A stretch of 12,944 bases of DNA. Origin: CAZUTO01 sp964623085 (lineage in GTDB: Bacteria > Pseudomonadota > Gammaproteobacteria > Pseudomonadales > GM7GCV1). The notes beneath the pieces were generated by a model. The model saw nothing but the letters and a program-made list of their open reading frames with translations, searched no databases and was not told the origin of the DNA. Every line of letters starts with the position of its first letter. The first letter of the stretch is position 1. This document shows, piece after piece, positions 1 to 7,052 of this stretch. A program made the position numbers and the translations under genes. The DNA is taken from NCBI GenBank assembly GCA_964623085.1, contig CAZUTO010000039.1, positions 1 to 12,944 on the forward strand, given 5' to 3'.

Positions 1-36
1 AAATTCGATACTCGCCGCTAGTGAATTAAACGATAG

Positions 37-1602
37 CTAGTACGCGGCGCTAATCGTTTTTAGCTGCTCTAGCTGTGCCTGATGATTCGCATCTAATTCC
101 GAAACTCTCTCATTGAGCGTCTCTTTAAATATTTCACTAGAATCATCGATGCCGGCGTGTACGCCGCGTTTAAAGGTTGCCGCTAATGAAGGTTGGAGTT
201 TTCGGCGAATTAGCCAGGGAATAAACCAGGCTAAAGCCAAAAGCATCAGGGTATTGCTTATGAAGTTAAACTCGACAAAACTTCCGGTACCGGCAATCCC
301 ATCACGATAGTGCGAGAACAAAAACCAACCAGCCCATACAGCGACGGCTAGTGGCAACAAAAAACCGAGCCATCCAAATAGTTTGTACAGAGCACGCTGT
401 AAGCGTGTTCCTGGGGTCGCGAGCGCGTTGTTAACATTGTCTTCGAGGCTCTGGCTCATGGTCGTTATGACGGTGTCAGGTAGCTCCCTAAGACTCTTTT
501 GCAATGCGCCTGCCGGCATATTCTCGTTACGCCAGCTTTGTACTTGTTCTTGAGCGCTGCGTTGTAGAAATTGCTTAGTACGGTCACCGCTGAGCAGCGT
601 TACTACATCTGCTGCGCTCGGTAGCTTGTTTGGCGATGGTTGGCTTTTGAACCAGGCGCGATTATCTTCGTTAAGTTGCATTGGTTGCAAGATCGCTTGT
701 GCTTGATCTCGGAGTAGGGTGTTGAGTTGTTTCTTTTGTTCTTTGGCCAGCGTCTGGCTCGCTAGTATTGATGTGCGACGCTCATTTTCTGAGCCTAAGC
801 GGCTCAAGTAGTCGGCTTTGAGTGTCTCTAGATCATCCAATTTTGCCCGTAGGCCGGTTTCTTTTAGCTGCTCTAAGCCATGTTTTTCAATTGCTAAATT
901 GAGAGTTTTCTCAATTTCATCAAATTGGTCATCCTCTACGGGACGAGCACAACTACTCTTTAATAACGTTGCAGTAGCAAGGTCATTGTTATTCAAGCGC
1001 TCACGGAAATCATGGAATTGGCTTGGGTGACCTTCATCCCAGTGGTTCATTACGAATAACCATTGATGACGTTGTTTGCGCTGATTCAATATCTGCCAGC
1101 CAAGATCGTCGTGATAACGTTCTGGGCTGACGACATACACCAGCCAATCAACATACGGTAACCATTTTTCGACTAGGTCTCGGTTAGCACTGGCAACACT
1201 GTCAAAGTCAGGCATGTCCAGCCAGGCTACTGCTTGGCGGCTTTCAATATCGTGATAGTGAATACGCGCTGCATCCATAGGCAGGTCATCGGTCGCTTGA
1301 TTGAGCTGATGCTCCTGATGCAAATATAGAGTGACCTCATGAGAAGTCGGCCGCGTCGCACCAGTTTGAGCGATATCGCTACCCACCAAGCGGTTAAGCA
1401 AACTGCTTTTGCCCGTGCCGGTACCGCCAAAGAACGCCACTATTAACGGTCGGATTTTAGCATTTTTGAACAGTGATTCCGCTTCGGCCGTTTCTAATTC
1501 GACTAATTTTTGATGATCTTCGTTATTGATCCAGCCGTCGTCCAGCGCTTGCTCGGCCCAGTTCGAAAGTTGGCTATAGCGTTCGGAGAACAGATTATTC
1601 AC
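37..1602 (-). CDS. Membrane-associated dynamin-like/YfjP-type GTPase (downstream gene of a pair)
   Basis: A 521-residue P-loop GTPase. The G-domain lies near the N-terminus: G1 GGTGTGKS at residues 59-66, G3 DMPDFDS at 129-135, an NKxD-like NHWD at 186-189 and a possible G5 SSCA near 216-219. A long, largely helical middle follows, then two hydrophobic segments (about 409-430 and 448-466) separated by a short loop, and a charged helical tail. This layout fits large membrane-acting GTPases of the bacterial dynamin-like or YfjP/HSR1-related kind; exact function is unknown. The start is GTG at 1602, overlapping the stop of the upstream gene by 4 nt (GTGA), which implies translational coupling. 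The switch-II motif xPDFDSV is shared with the upstream gene product, so the two are likely paralogues. I infer action at the inner membrane, possibly as a hetero-complex. GTPase identity is secure; the dynamin-like label is tentative. Confidence 0.88.
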   Translation of the reverse strand: MNNLFSERYSQLSNWAEQALDDGWINNEDHQKLVELETAEAESLFKNAKIRPLIVAFFGGTGTGKSSLLNRLVGSDIAQTGATRPTSHEVTLYLHQEHQLNQATDDLPMDAARIHYHDIESRQAVAWLDMPDFDSVASANRDLVEKWLPYVDWLVYVVSPERYHDDLGWQILNQRKQRHQWLFVMNHWDEGHPSQFHDFRERLNNNDLATATLLKSSCARPVEDDQFDEIEKTLNLAIEKHGLEQLKETGLRAKLDDLETLKADYLSRLGSENERRTSILASQTLAKEQKKQLNTLLRDQAQAILQPMQLNEDNRAWFKSQPSPNKLPSAADVVTLLSGDRTKQFLQRSAQEQVQSWRNENMPAGALQKSLRELPDTVITTMSQSLEDNVNNALATPGTRLQRALYKLFGWLGFLLPLAVAVWAGWFLFSHYRDGIAGTGSFVEFNFISNTLMLLALAWFIPWLIRRKLQPSLAATFKRGVHAGIDDSSEIFKETLNERVSELDANHQAQLEQLKTISAAY

Positions 1603-3341
1603 GAGATCGTTCCAAGTGACTTTTCGGCTTCGGCTAATCTTTCTGGACTGATGTTGTAAAGGTTTTGGTGTTGCAGCCCATTAGGCAATGTAGATAGCTT
1701 TTCGCGAAGGATTTGATTGATCAAGAGTTGTTCAACTTGCTTAGCTTGCTTTTCTTTGAGTTCTTTTTCTATTACTTTCATATGTTGGCCAACGGCACTT
1801 TCGGCGAGCAAAGAGGTTAACGATAACAGCGCAGGCGCCAACACCAAGTCACTGGCGCTCAATCCGCCGGTATGTAATGCCAATACCAAAGCAGCGGCGT
1901 CAGTGGTGACACGCGCGGCGCGTAAGCTGTTTAGGGTTGCCGGTTGCTTTTGCAGGTCCTCGTATAAACGGTTGGCGGCTGCTTCGATTTCGGGCTCGAA
2001 ATTCGGTTGCAGTTCTTCGATTAAGGTCGTGGCGCTGTTTTTTATATCTTCCCGCCGCGATTGAAATTGGGTATTCAGCGCTTGCCACCAAATGTTTTGC
2101 CCAGGATCTGCACTGCTTCCGGCTTGCTGTACCTCGCTTTGTAGGTTGAGTAGGGTGTTAGCTAGAGCTTCCGTCAATATGGCACTCTCATTGCTTTGAC
2201 TGGATTTCTTAGTAGTGTTAACCGCAGAGTTGAATATCGCACCGCCAATGGTTCGGACTGGCCAAGTAATGACTTTTCGCAGTGAGCCTAGCGTACCTGC
2301 CAGTACCGGTATTTCGAGTAACTCCAGTAATTTAGTAATGGACCGTTGTAAAGCTTCCGAATACTGGTTTTGGTTCAAGTAGTGTTGTTGATAATAGTCC
2401 CGCAACTTTGTCATAGCGACATTGATTTTCTCATGCCATTCGTTGGCTGCTTGATGCTCCGCTTTGACCGCTTGTAGCCACACTGGCCAGTGGTATTTAA
2501 AGTAGCTAGCAATATCGGGTTCATGATTGTTCTTCAGGTTAGCTAATTGATCTTCTACTAGTGCCCGCAACTGTCTAGCATCGCTATTGGTATCGTCATT
2601 CTGATCAGCGGCACGCCACGGTAAAGTCACAATCTCAAGACAGCTCGCGTTCATGGTTTTTAAGCGTGTGCGAATTTCATTTTGCATTTCCGCCGCAGCG
2701 TTCTGCTCCGCTTTATTGATACAAATGACCAAAGGCATGTTAAGCGGCGCTATCATTTCCAAAAAGTCCCAGACGCTTTGATCGGCATATTTTTCCTTGC
2801 TGACCGCTAATACCAATGAGTCAGCGAAGCCGGAAATCCCAGGAACTACCGAACGGTAAGTGCGTGAGCTAACCGAATCGAAATCTGGCGTGTCCCAGTA
2901 AATAGTGGTTTGATCATTGTTGTTTTCCGGTAAGGCCTCAATAGATAGTTGCTTGCTGTTGTTGCTATCCAGTTGATCGCGACCGAGCAGTTGCCAGTCT
3001 GGAAACATGCTATTGGCAAGGCTTTCAGAATCGACCGGGTGGCTACTGAATCCTTGTGCGTGACGCGTGTAGCCCGCCAGTGCATTAACCCCGGCGCACT
3101 CCACCCCAGCTAAGTGATTAACAATGGTACTTTTGCCAACCTGTGTAGGGCCAACTACCACTACATGGCGTATGGCCTTATGGTTGTCTTGAAGTTCTTT
3201 GCGGCGTAACAAAGTTGTCGCCATTGCCAAAGATTGTCTTTGTTTTAGCCACAGCGCATTCTTGTCACTTTGGGCGTTTAGTCCCTGTGTCAAAGAGGCA
3301 ATAAAATCGGATAGCTGTGTAGAAGTATTAGCGCTGCTCAT
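1599..3341 (-). CDS. Dynamin-like large GTPase (upstream gene of the pair)
   Basis: A 580-residue protein when started at the ATG at 3341. An in-frame extension to 3458 is open, but its 39 extra residues do not look like a conserved N-terminus. G1 is GPTQVGKS at residues 64-71, G3 DTPDFDS at 150-156, and G4 NKAE at 209-212 (Glu in place of the usual Asp). The remainder is mainly helical. A hydrophobic, Gly-rich patch lies at about 344-370 and a second hydrophobic stretch at about 482-515, followed by a highly charged helix (about 520-550) of coiled-coil character. These patches could insert into or lie on a membrane, as in bacterial dynamin-like proteins; that is inference. The gene overlaps the downstream GTPase gene by 4 nt, so both are probably expressed from one promoter upstream of 3341. 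No strong Shine-Dalgarno sequence is visible at the chosen start. Cellular role is not recognisable from sequence. Confidence 0.85.
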   Translation of the reverse strand: MSSANTSTQLSDFIASLTQGLNAQSDKNALWLKQRQSLAMATTLLRRKELQDNHKAIRHVVVVGPTQVGKSTIVNHLAGVECAGVNALAGYTRHAQGFSSHPVDSESLANSMFPDWQLLGRDQLDSNNSKQLSIEALPENNNDQTTIYWDTPDFDSVSSRTYRSVVPGISGFADSLVLAVSKEKYADQSVWDFLEMIAPLNMPLVICINKAEQNAAAEMQNEIRTRLKTMNASCLEIVTLPWRAADQNDDTNSDARQLRALVEDQLANLKNNHEPDIASYFKYHWPVWLQAVKAEHQAANEWHEKINVAMTKLRDYYQQHYLNQNQYSEALQRSITKLLELLEIPVLAGTLGSLRKVITWPVRTIGGAIFNSAVNTTKKSSQSNESAILTEALANTLLNLQSEVQQAGSSADPGQNIWWQALNTQFQSRREDIKNSATTLIEELQPNFEPEIEAAANRLYEDLQKQPATLNSLRAARVTTDAAALVLALHTGGLSASDLVLAPALLSLTSLLAESAVGQHMKVIEKELKEKQAKQVEQLLINQILREKLSTLPNGLQHQNLYNISPERLAEAEKSLGTIS

Positions 3342-3472
3342 AGGGCAGGATAATAGACTAAATGCGTGCTTATTGGGTGGTTGCGGACTTTTGATTGCGT
3401 TGTGATATTTCGCTTGTAGCAAACAAAAGATCCAGCCTTGAATAGTACACGGTATCACGCCAGACGTGCCAG

Positions 3473-3532
3473 TTGAGAGCGCAGCTGCATTTATAAAATC
3501 TGTACATGAACTCAGTGTGAACTAGCTCTCAA
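3473..3532. repeat. Inverted repeat in the divergent intergenic region
   Basis: TTGAGAGC at 3473-3480 is exactly complementary to GCTCTCAA at 3525-3532, giving an 8-bp stem around a 44-nt centre that itself contains the palindrome GCAGCTGC (3481-3488, offset by one base). It lies between the minus-strand GTPase pair and the plus-strand secreted-protein gene. It could be an operator, a structured leader or the edge of an inserted segment. A TTGAGA / TAAAAT pair at 3473-3499 has sub-optimal spacing (15 nt) for a plus-strand sigma-70 promoter. Chance is not excluded for an 8-bp match. Confidence 0.3.
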
Positions 3533-3630
3533 ACCTGTTTTATCAACGTTTATCCGAAATCAAATTACCTGCATATTGGTGCTTCAAATTTAGCTTCTAA
3601 AAGTGCAGCTTGGCTAAGAGTGGTCGAGCA

Positions 3631-5739
3631 ATGTACTTTTCGATTGATTTTTCGGAGTATTCTCTAATAGCTATACTCTTAGGGTGGATATGGTGCTCGC
3701 GACCCATCAAATTAGTGCAATCGTCAGCCCAAGGGTTCGCGCTGCGCATTTTTGTGAGCCTCCTGGTGGGTTCAACACTCAGCTCACCCAGCTTCGCCCA
3801 GGGTGCTAGCGCCTGCCCGGCGGGACAAACCCCCACCCCCAGCGTTGGCTTTGCCATCGAGGGTTTTGAAAACAACGAAAGCTTTCTTCCCACCCAGCCA
3901 GCCATTGAGACCGAGGCTTTTCTGTCGCGCCCAATTCTCGTCGGCCCCATTGCGCCAGACGGTACGGCCAACACGCAGAATGGTCAGTTCACCGTTCAAA
4001 GTTTCTTCAACTCCATCGACCTGTACCTAACCAACATTGGCGACCCCGTCGTACCAGAGAACAGCCCGATCACGCTGTCACTGGCGCAGTCACCTTTCAA
4101 TAATGGCCAGGTGGAAGTATTTACGTCCGCCGACGGGCAGAGTTTCACCAGCGCAGGCACCATTGGATTCGGCGGTTCAACCGGTTCTTTGGGAAACGTG
4201 AACAGCGCTCCCCAGGCGCAGAACCTATTGCGTCACATTACTTTCCCAGTGCCTGCAGGAACCGGAGGTGCACGGTTCGTACGGGTGGATCAGTTACAGG
4301 GTGGGTTTCGGGTTGATGGCGTCATGCGCACCGAGATCTGTGGTGCTGGTGGTACGGGCAGTAGCGTGGTAATCGCGACGGACGATACAGCGACGGGCGC
4401 TGCTGGCGCGAGCGATGTTGTAAATGTGGTGACAAACGACACACTGAACGGCGCAGCTATTTCGCCACCAGGTCCGGGATCGACGACCAATTTGCAGGTG
4501 GCGGCGGGTAGCAGCCTGCCGGCGGAGCTCACCTTCGATGCGTTGACGGGCGAGGTGGGGATTGCATTGAGCGCGGCCAACGGTGTCTTTCAATTTCAGT
4601 ATCAACTCTGTGAGACCAGTGCCCAATTGAATTGCGATACCGCTATGGTCACCGTAACGGTGAATACACCGGCCGGTGGCGGTTCCGTGTCTTGTCCGGC
4701 AAATCAAACCCCAATCATTCTGCCCGGCGCGTTGCCCGCTGCTAGTGGTTTTGAGACCAACGGCGATGATACCAACCCACCCCCAATTGGCTCTGGCACC
4801 GCCAATGCGATCTTAAGCCAACCCATTTTGCCGGCCGGTGCCGGGGTGGTGGGTTTCCCCGGGCCCGATGCGGTCGCGTCGTTTTTTGATTCCATCGACT
4901 TCGACCTGACCGGCGACGAGAACGTACTGGTTCCACCCGGTGCGATCGTGACCTTGGCCGTTGCAGAGTTTCCGGGAAACACTGCACAGTTTCCGTTGAC
5001 GACAGTGCTGACATCACCCACTGCCGACGTCGCTGATGCCACGGCCATTGGAACACTGGGGTTCGGTGGTACGACGGGCACCCTAGTAACAACGTTAGGC
5101 GCCAACACCGTTCAGAACGATGCAGGGACACCCGGCGATACCTCGTTGATACGGCACGTCGAAATCACAATTCCTGCCGGCGGCGCCCGCTTTGTTCGTA
5201 TCGATCTTATGGGTTTTGGTAGTCCCAATGGCTTTCAAGCTCGCGGTGCCCAGTACCAAGATGCCTGTCAGGTAAATGCGACCCTGACGCCAGAGCTCGT
5301 TCTAACGAACACCGTTGAGGTCTTTGATCCTAGCAGCTTGTCGGTACCCGGTGCCGATGTGGTTTATACCATTCGAGTGCAGAACATCGGGTCGGTGGAT
5401 GCTGACAGCGATAGCGTGGTGATACTCGAGACCGTGCCACCAGAGCTTTCCCTCGTGAACCTACCGTTTCAAGCTCCACCCGGTACCACGCTTACACCAA
5501 ACCCCGTATTCTTCAGCCAGAGCGATGTAAATATGGACTTTCAGTTTGGCCGTGATGTCGGTTTCTCGAACAGCACGACGGCGCCAGCTCAGTTTGCTGA
5601 CTGTACAGATACATTCGCAGGTACGCTAAACCCTCAGATCAACTTCATTTGCTTAAACCCTAAGGGTGTGTTCGCCGCCGACCCAACCGGCGTAACCGTA
5701 CCGGAGATCATCTTCCAATTCCGCGCGCGGATCCAGTAA
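3631..5739 (+). CDS. Secreted multidomain protein with duplicated Cys-bounded domain, Ig-like and DUF11-like domains
   Basis: An exported protein of unknown function. The frame is open from TTG at 3610; I use the ATG at 3631, and GTG at 3715 would leave a tidy 28-residue signal peptide. The signal sequence has a hydrophobic core (ALRIFVSLLVG) and an SFA cleavage site at about residue 63, numbered from 3610. Then come: repeat A, Cys69-Cys244; an Ig-like domain at about 255-352, with a CET...NCDTAMVTVTV ending typical of Ig-like domains in bacterial surface proteins; repeat B, Cys362-Cys553; and a DUF11-like domain from about 562, with the hallmark DVVYTIRVQNIGSVDADS. A and B share CPAxQTP, SxPIL, SFFxSID, GFGGxTG and PAG..GARFVR. 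Most likely a periplasmic or cell-surface adhesin or structural protein; no anchor is visible. GC content exceeds that of neighbouring genes (for example 44/60 at 4501-4560 versus 28/60 at 10801-10860), suggesting acquisition. The nearby IS remnant supports that. Confidence 0.85.
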   Translation: MYFSIDFSEYSLIAILLGWIWCSRPIKLVQSSAQGFALRIFVSLLVGSTLSSPSFAQGASACPAGQTPTPSVGFAIEGFENNESFLPTQPAIETEAFLSRPILVGPIAPDGTANTQNGQFTVQSFFNSIDLYLTNIGDPVVPENSPITLSLAQSPFNNGQVEVFTSADGQSFTSAGTIGFGGSTGSLGNVNSAPQAQNLLRHITFPVPAGTGGARFVRVDQLQGGFRVDGVMRTEICGAGGTGSSVVIATDDTATGAAGASDVVNVVTNDTLNGAAISPPGPGSTTNLQVAAGSSLPAELTFDALTGEVGIALSAANGVFQFQYQLCETSAQLNCDTAMVTVTVNTPAGGGSVSCPANQTPIILPGALPAASGFETNGDDTNPPPIGSGTANAILSQPILPAGAGVVGFPGPDAVASFFDSIDFDLTGDENVLVPPGAIVTLAVAEFPGNTAQFPLTTVLTSPTADVADATAIGTLGFGGTTGTLVTTLGANTVQNDAGTPGDTSLIRHVEITIPAGGARFVRIDLMGFGSPNGFQARGAQYQDACQVNATLTPELVLTNTVEVFDPSSLSVPGADVVYTIRVQNIGSVDADSDSVVILETVPPELSLVNLPFQAPPGTTLTPNPVFFSQSDVNMDFQFGRDVGFSNSTTAPAQFADCTDTFAGTLNPQINFICLNPKGVFAADPTGVTVPEIIFQFRARIQ

Positions 5740-5936
5740 TGCGTTTTGATGCAAGGCAGCGCGTCTGAACTGCGTTGGGGTGGCCCTAAGAAAGTACGAT
5801 TGGATTTCTGGACTGGGCCTAACTCTAAGAGCGACTCGACTGGTATTCCGACTTCGCCTGCTCTCGTTAATCGACTTCCGGTTATTGCTGCCGCCTCTAG
5901 TAGTACATTCGTCCTAGTGCATCCAATGATACGGCC
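5740..5936. other. Spacer between secreted-protein gene and IS remnant, no gene supported
   Basis: About 200 nt with no convincing gene. A plus-strand frame beginning at ATG 5746 and a minus-strand frame of about 65 codons are open, but neither shows a ribosome-binding site, a recognisable domain or a hydrophobic pattern. No T-tailed hairpin was seen after the stop at 5737-5739. The base composition falls back towards that of the flanking chromosome. Confidence 0.45.
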
Positions 5937-6153
5937 TGAGAACTCCCGACACTTTTTATGGTAAAAATCTTATCAACCTCAAGAGGTGAATCATGGGAAA
6001 AGGAATCCGGTACACGGACGAGTTTAAACAGGAAGCGGTCAACCAGGTGGTCGTTCACGGCTACTCGGTATTAGACGTCAGCAAGCGACTGGGCATCACC
6101 AACAAGAGCCTGTACGACTGGATCAAGAAGTTCAGCAAACCCAAGGCGAAAAG
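5937..6153 (+). mobile_element. IS3-family insertion sequence remnant (left end only)
   Basis: The segment holds a leader and the first 50 or so codons of an IS3-family orfA, then stops abruptly. A plausible left tip begins TGAGAACTCCCGACAC at 5937, with TGAT at 5927 as an alternative, and the orfA ATG follows at 5993. No matching right-hand inverted repeat and no orfB (DDE transposase) occur in the window, so the element is truncated and cannot move itself. The right boundary is set where orfA similarity ends and the MOSC-like frame begins, about 6150-6154. Family assignment rests on the orfA protein; the terminal repeat is a guess by position. Confidence 0.6.
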
Positions 6154-6199
6154 CTTGGTTATGGCGATGTTCGGCGTAATATCGTTACACAGGGCGTGA
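5993..6199 (+). pseudogene. Truncated IS3-family OrfA (helix-turn-helix N-terminus) with foreign tail
   Basis: Residues 1-53 read as the DNA-binding N-terminus of an IS3-family OrfA: YTDEFKQEAV near residue 6, then GYSVLDVSKRLGIT and LYDWIKKF, the usual recognition-helix region of the transposase HTH (HTH_Tnp_1 type). A complete OrfA runs to about 90-100 residues with a leucine zipper and a frameshift into orfB; both are missing. From about residue 54 (after KPKAKS) the frame runs out of phase through a MOSC gene fragment and ends at 6199, giving a 68-residue chimera. A good Shine-Dalgarno sequence (AGAGGTG, 5981-5987) precedes the ATG, so the chimera may still be translated as a small DNA-binding protein. 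Confidence 0.75.
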
Positions 6200-6393
6200 A
6201 ACTGAAAGAGCTTATTAGCAAAGAATTTACAATTGGTTCGGCAACTTTTTTCGGTGTTGAGCATTGCGAGCCTTGTGCGCATCTTGCGGCTACAGTGAAT
6301 CAAAAAGTACTGCCACACTTGGTTCGCACTGGTCTTCGCGCAGCAATTATTAAATCTGGCGAAATCACCGTAGGAGACGAAATTGCCAGTTAA
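6154..6393 (+). pseudogene. 3' remnant of a MOSC-domain protein gene
   Basis: Reading from 6154 gives LGYGDVRRNIVTQGVKL and continues through the GTG at 6196 to the stop at 6391-6393. The motifs match the C-terminal half of MOSC domains: G(D)xRRNIVTxGV, a GVEHCEPCAHL block with the conserved cysteine, then LVRTGLRAAII and a final GEITVGDEI. MOSC proteins (the domain of molybdenum cofactor sulfurases, YiiM and YuaD) handle sulfur or N-hydroxylated substrates with Moco. Here the first half is absent: upstream sequence switches to the IS3 orfA fragment in another frame, and no start or ribosome-binding site serves this frame except internal GTG 6196. It is therefore almost certainly non-functional. 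The 209 nt from here to the next gene hold no gene that I can see, only small hairpins around 6449-6485. Confidence 0.78.
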
Positions 6394-6589
6394 AAAGTTG
6401 CCGCATAATTGCAGAGTGAAGCTTTGCTGAATTCGCCGCTGTGTGTCTCGCCTATGGGCAAGGCGCTATCGCCGTAAGCATAGCGTTTGACATTCAAGAC
6501 GTTTAACTGACCTTCTAACGCACATCCTATGCGGTTGAAATTAACGGTGATTGACGTACTCTCAGATTAATCTCGATTTGCGAGCTTGT

Positions 6590-6595
6590 GAGGGG
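6590..6595 (+). promoter_or_regulatory. Shine-Dalgarno sequence deciding the TTG start of the DUF1499 gene
   Basis: GAGGGG sits 7 nt before TTG 6603. The alternative GTG at 6588 overlaps this purine run and has only a weak GCGAG upstream, so TTG 6603 is the better-supported start. Confidence 0.5.
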
Positions 6596-6602
6596 CCGAT
6601 TC

Positions 6603-7052
6603 TTGAAAATTATTTCCTTGGTTGTCCTTTTAATTCTGCTCGTTGTGGGTAGTTATCAAATACGGCAGCGTGCAGTATTGAGCCATGAGGTTTCCCCGGA
6701 GCTTGGCGCGCTTCAGCAGAGCAGGTCTGGTTGTCCGGATTCTCCAAATTGCCGGAGTTCTTTTGCTGATGACGAGCGGCACAGCATTGCGTCGATTCAA
6801 GGCAATTTAACTGATTTCGACACGCTGGCGGCACATATTGCGAGTACATCGAATGCAGAGGTGCGGGTGTTGTCCAATAATTATCTTTGGGCGATCTATA
6901 CCAGCAAAATATTTGGTTTTGCGGATGATCTGGAGCTGTATTACGACGGTTCTGAAATTCATGTGAGATCTGCATCACGTGTTGGGCATTCAGATCTTGG
7001 CGCGAACAAAACTAGGGTAGAAACTTTGAGAATGGTTTTGGAGACTCCTTAG
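6603..7052 (+). CDS. DUF1499 domain-containing membrane-anchored protein
   Basis: A 149-residue protein from TTG 6603, or 154 residues from GTG 6588. A single N-terminal hydrophobic segment (KIISLVVLLILLVVGSY) acts as signal anchor or signal peptide, putting the rest in the periplasm. The soluble part is a DUF1499 domain: CPDSPNCRSS with two conserved cysteines, a DDERHSI stretch, a central IYTSKIFGFADDLELY, and IHVRSASRVGHSDLG...NKTRVETLR, the family's most conserved block. The molecular function of DUF1499 is not established. The stop at 7050-7052 abuts the ATG of the aspartic protease gene at 7053, so the two are probably co-transcribed and translationally linked. Family assignment is secure from the motifs; a role with the protease is inferred from the arrangement only. 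Confidence 0.88.
   Translation: MKIISLVVLLILLVVGSYQIRQRAVLSHEVSPELGALQQSRSGCPDSPNCRSSFADDERHSIASIQGNLTDFDTLAAHIASTSNAEVRVLSNNYLWAIYTSKIFGFADDLELYYDGSEIHVRSASRVGHSDLGANKTRVETLRMVLETP

Noticed and set aside
13..49. Inverted repeat CGCCGC (13-18) / GCGGCG (44-49) at the end of the first GTPase gene as a terminator
   Set aside because: It overlaps the stop codon, has a 25-nt loop and no T-tract on the minus strand.
3342..3458. N-terminal 39-residue extension of the upstream GTPase
   Set aside because: Cys/Trp-rich, lacks a ribosome-binding site and does not look like part of the domain; the ATG at 3341 gives a normal start.
5829..5836. GCCTAAC resembling an integron attC inverse core site
   Set aside because: No matching GTTRRRY core at suitable distance and no palindromic arms between.
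5746..5964. Plus-strand 72-codon open frame after the secreted-protein gene
   Set aside because: No ribosome-binding site, no recognisable motif, low-complexity composition, and it runs into the IS left end.
6449..6485. Overlapping hairpins CGCCT/AGGCG and CGCTAT/ATAGCG as an attenuator
   Set aside because: Stems of 5-6 bp only, no leader peptide and no following T-run.
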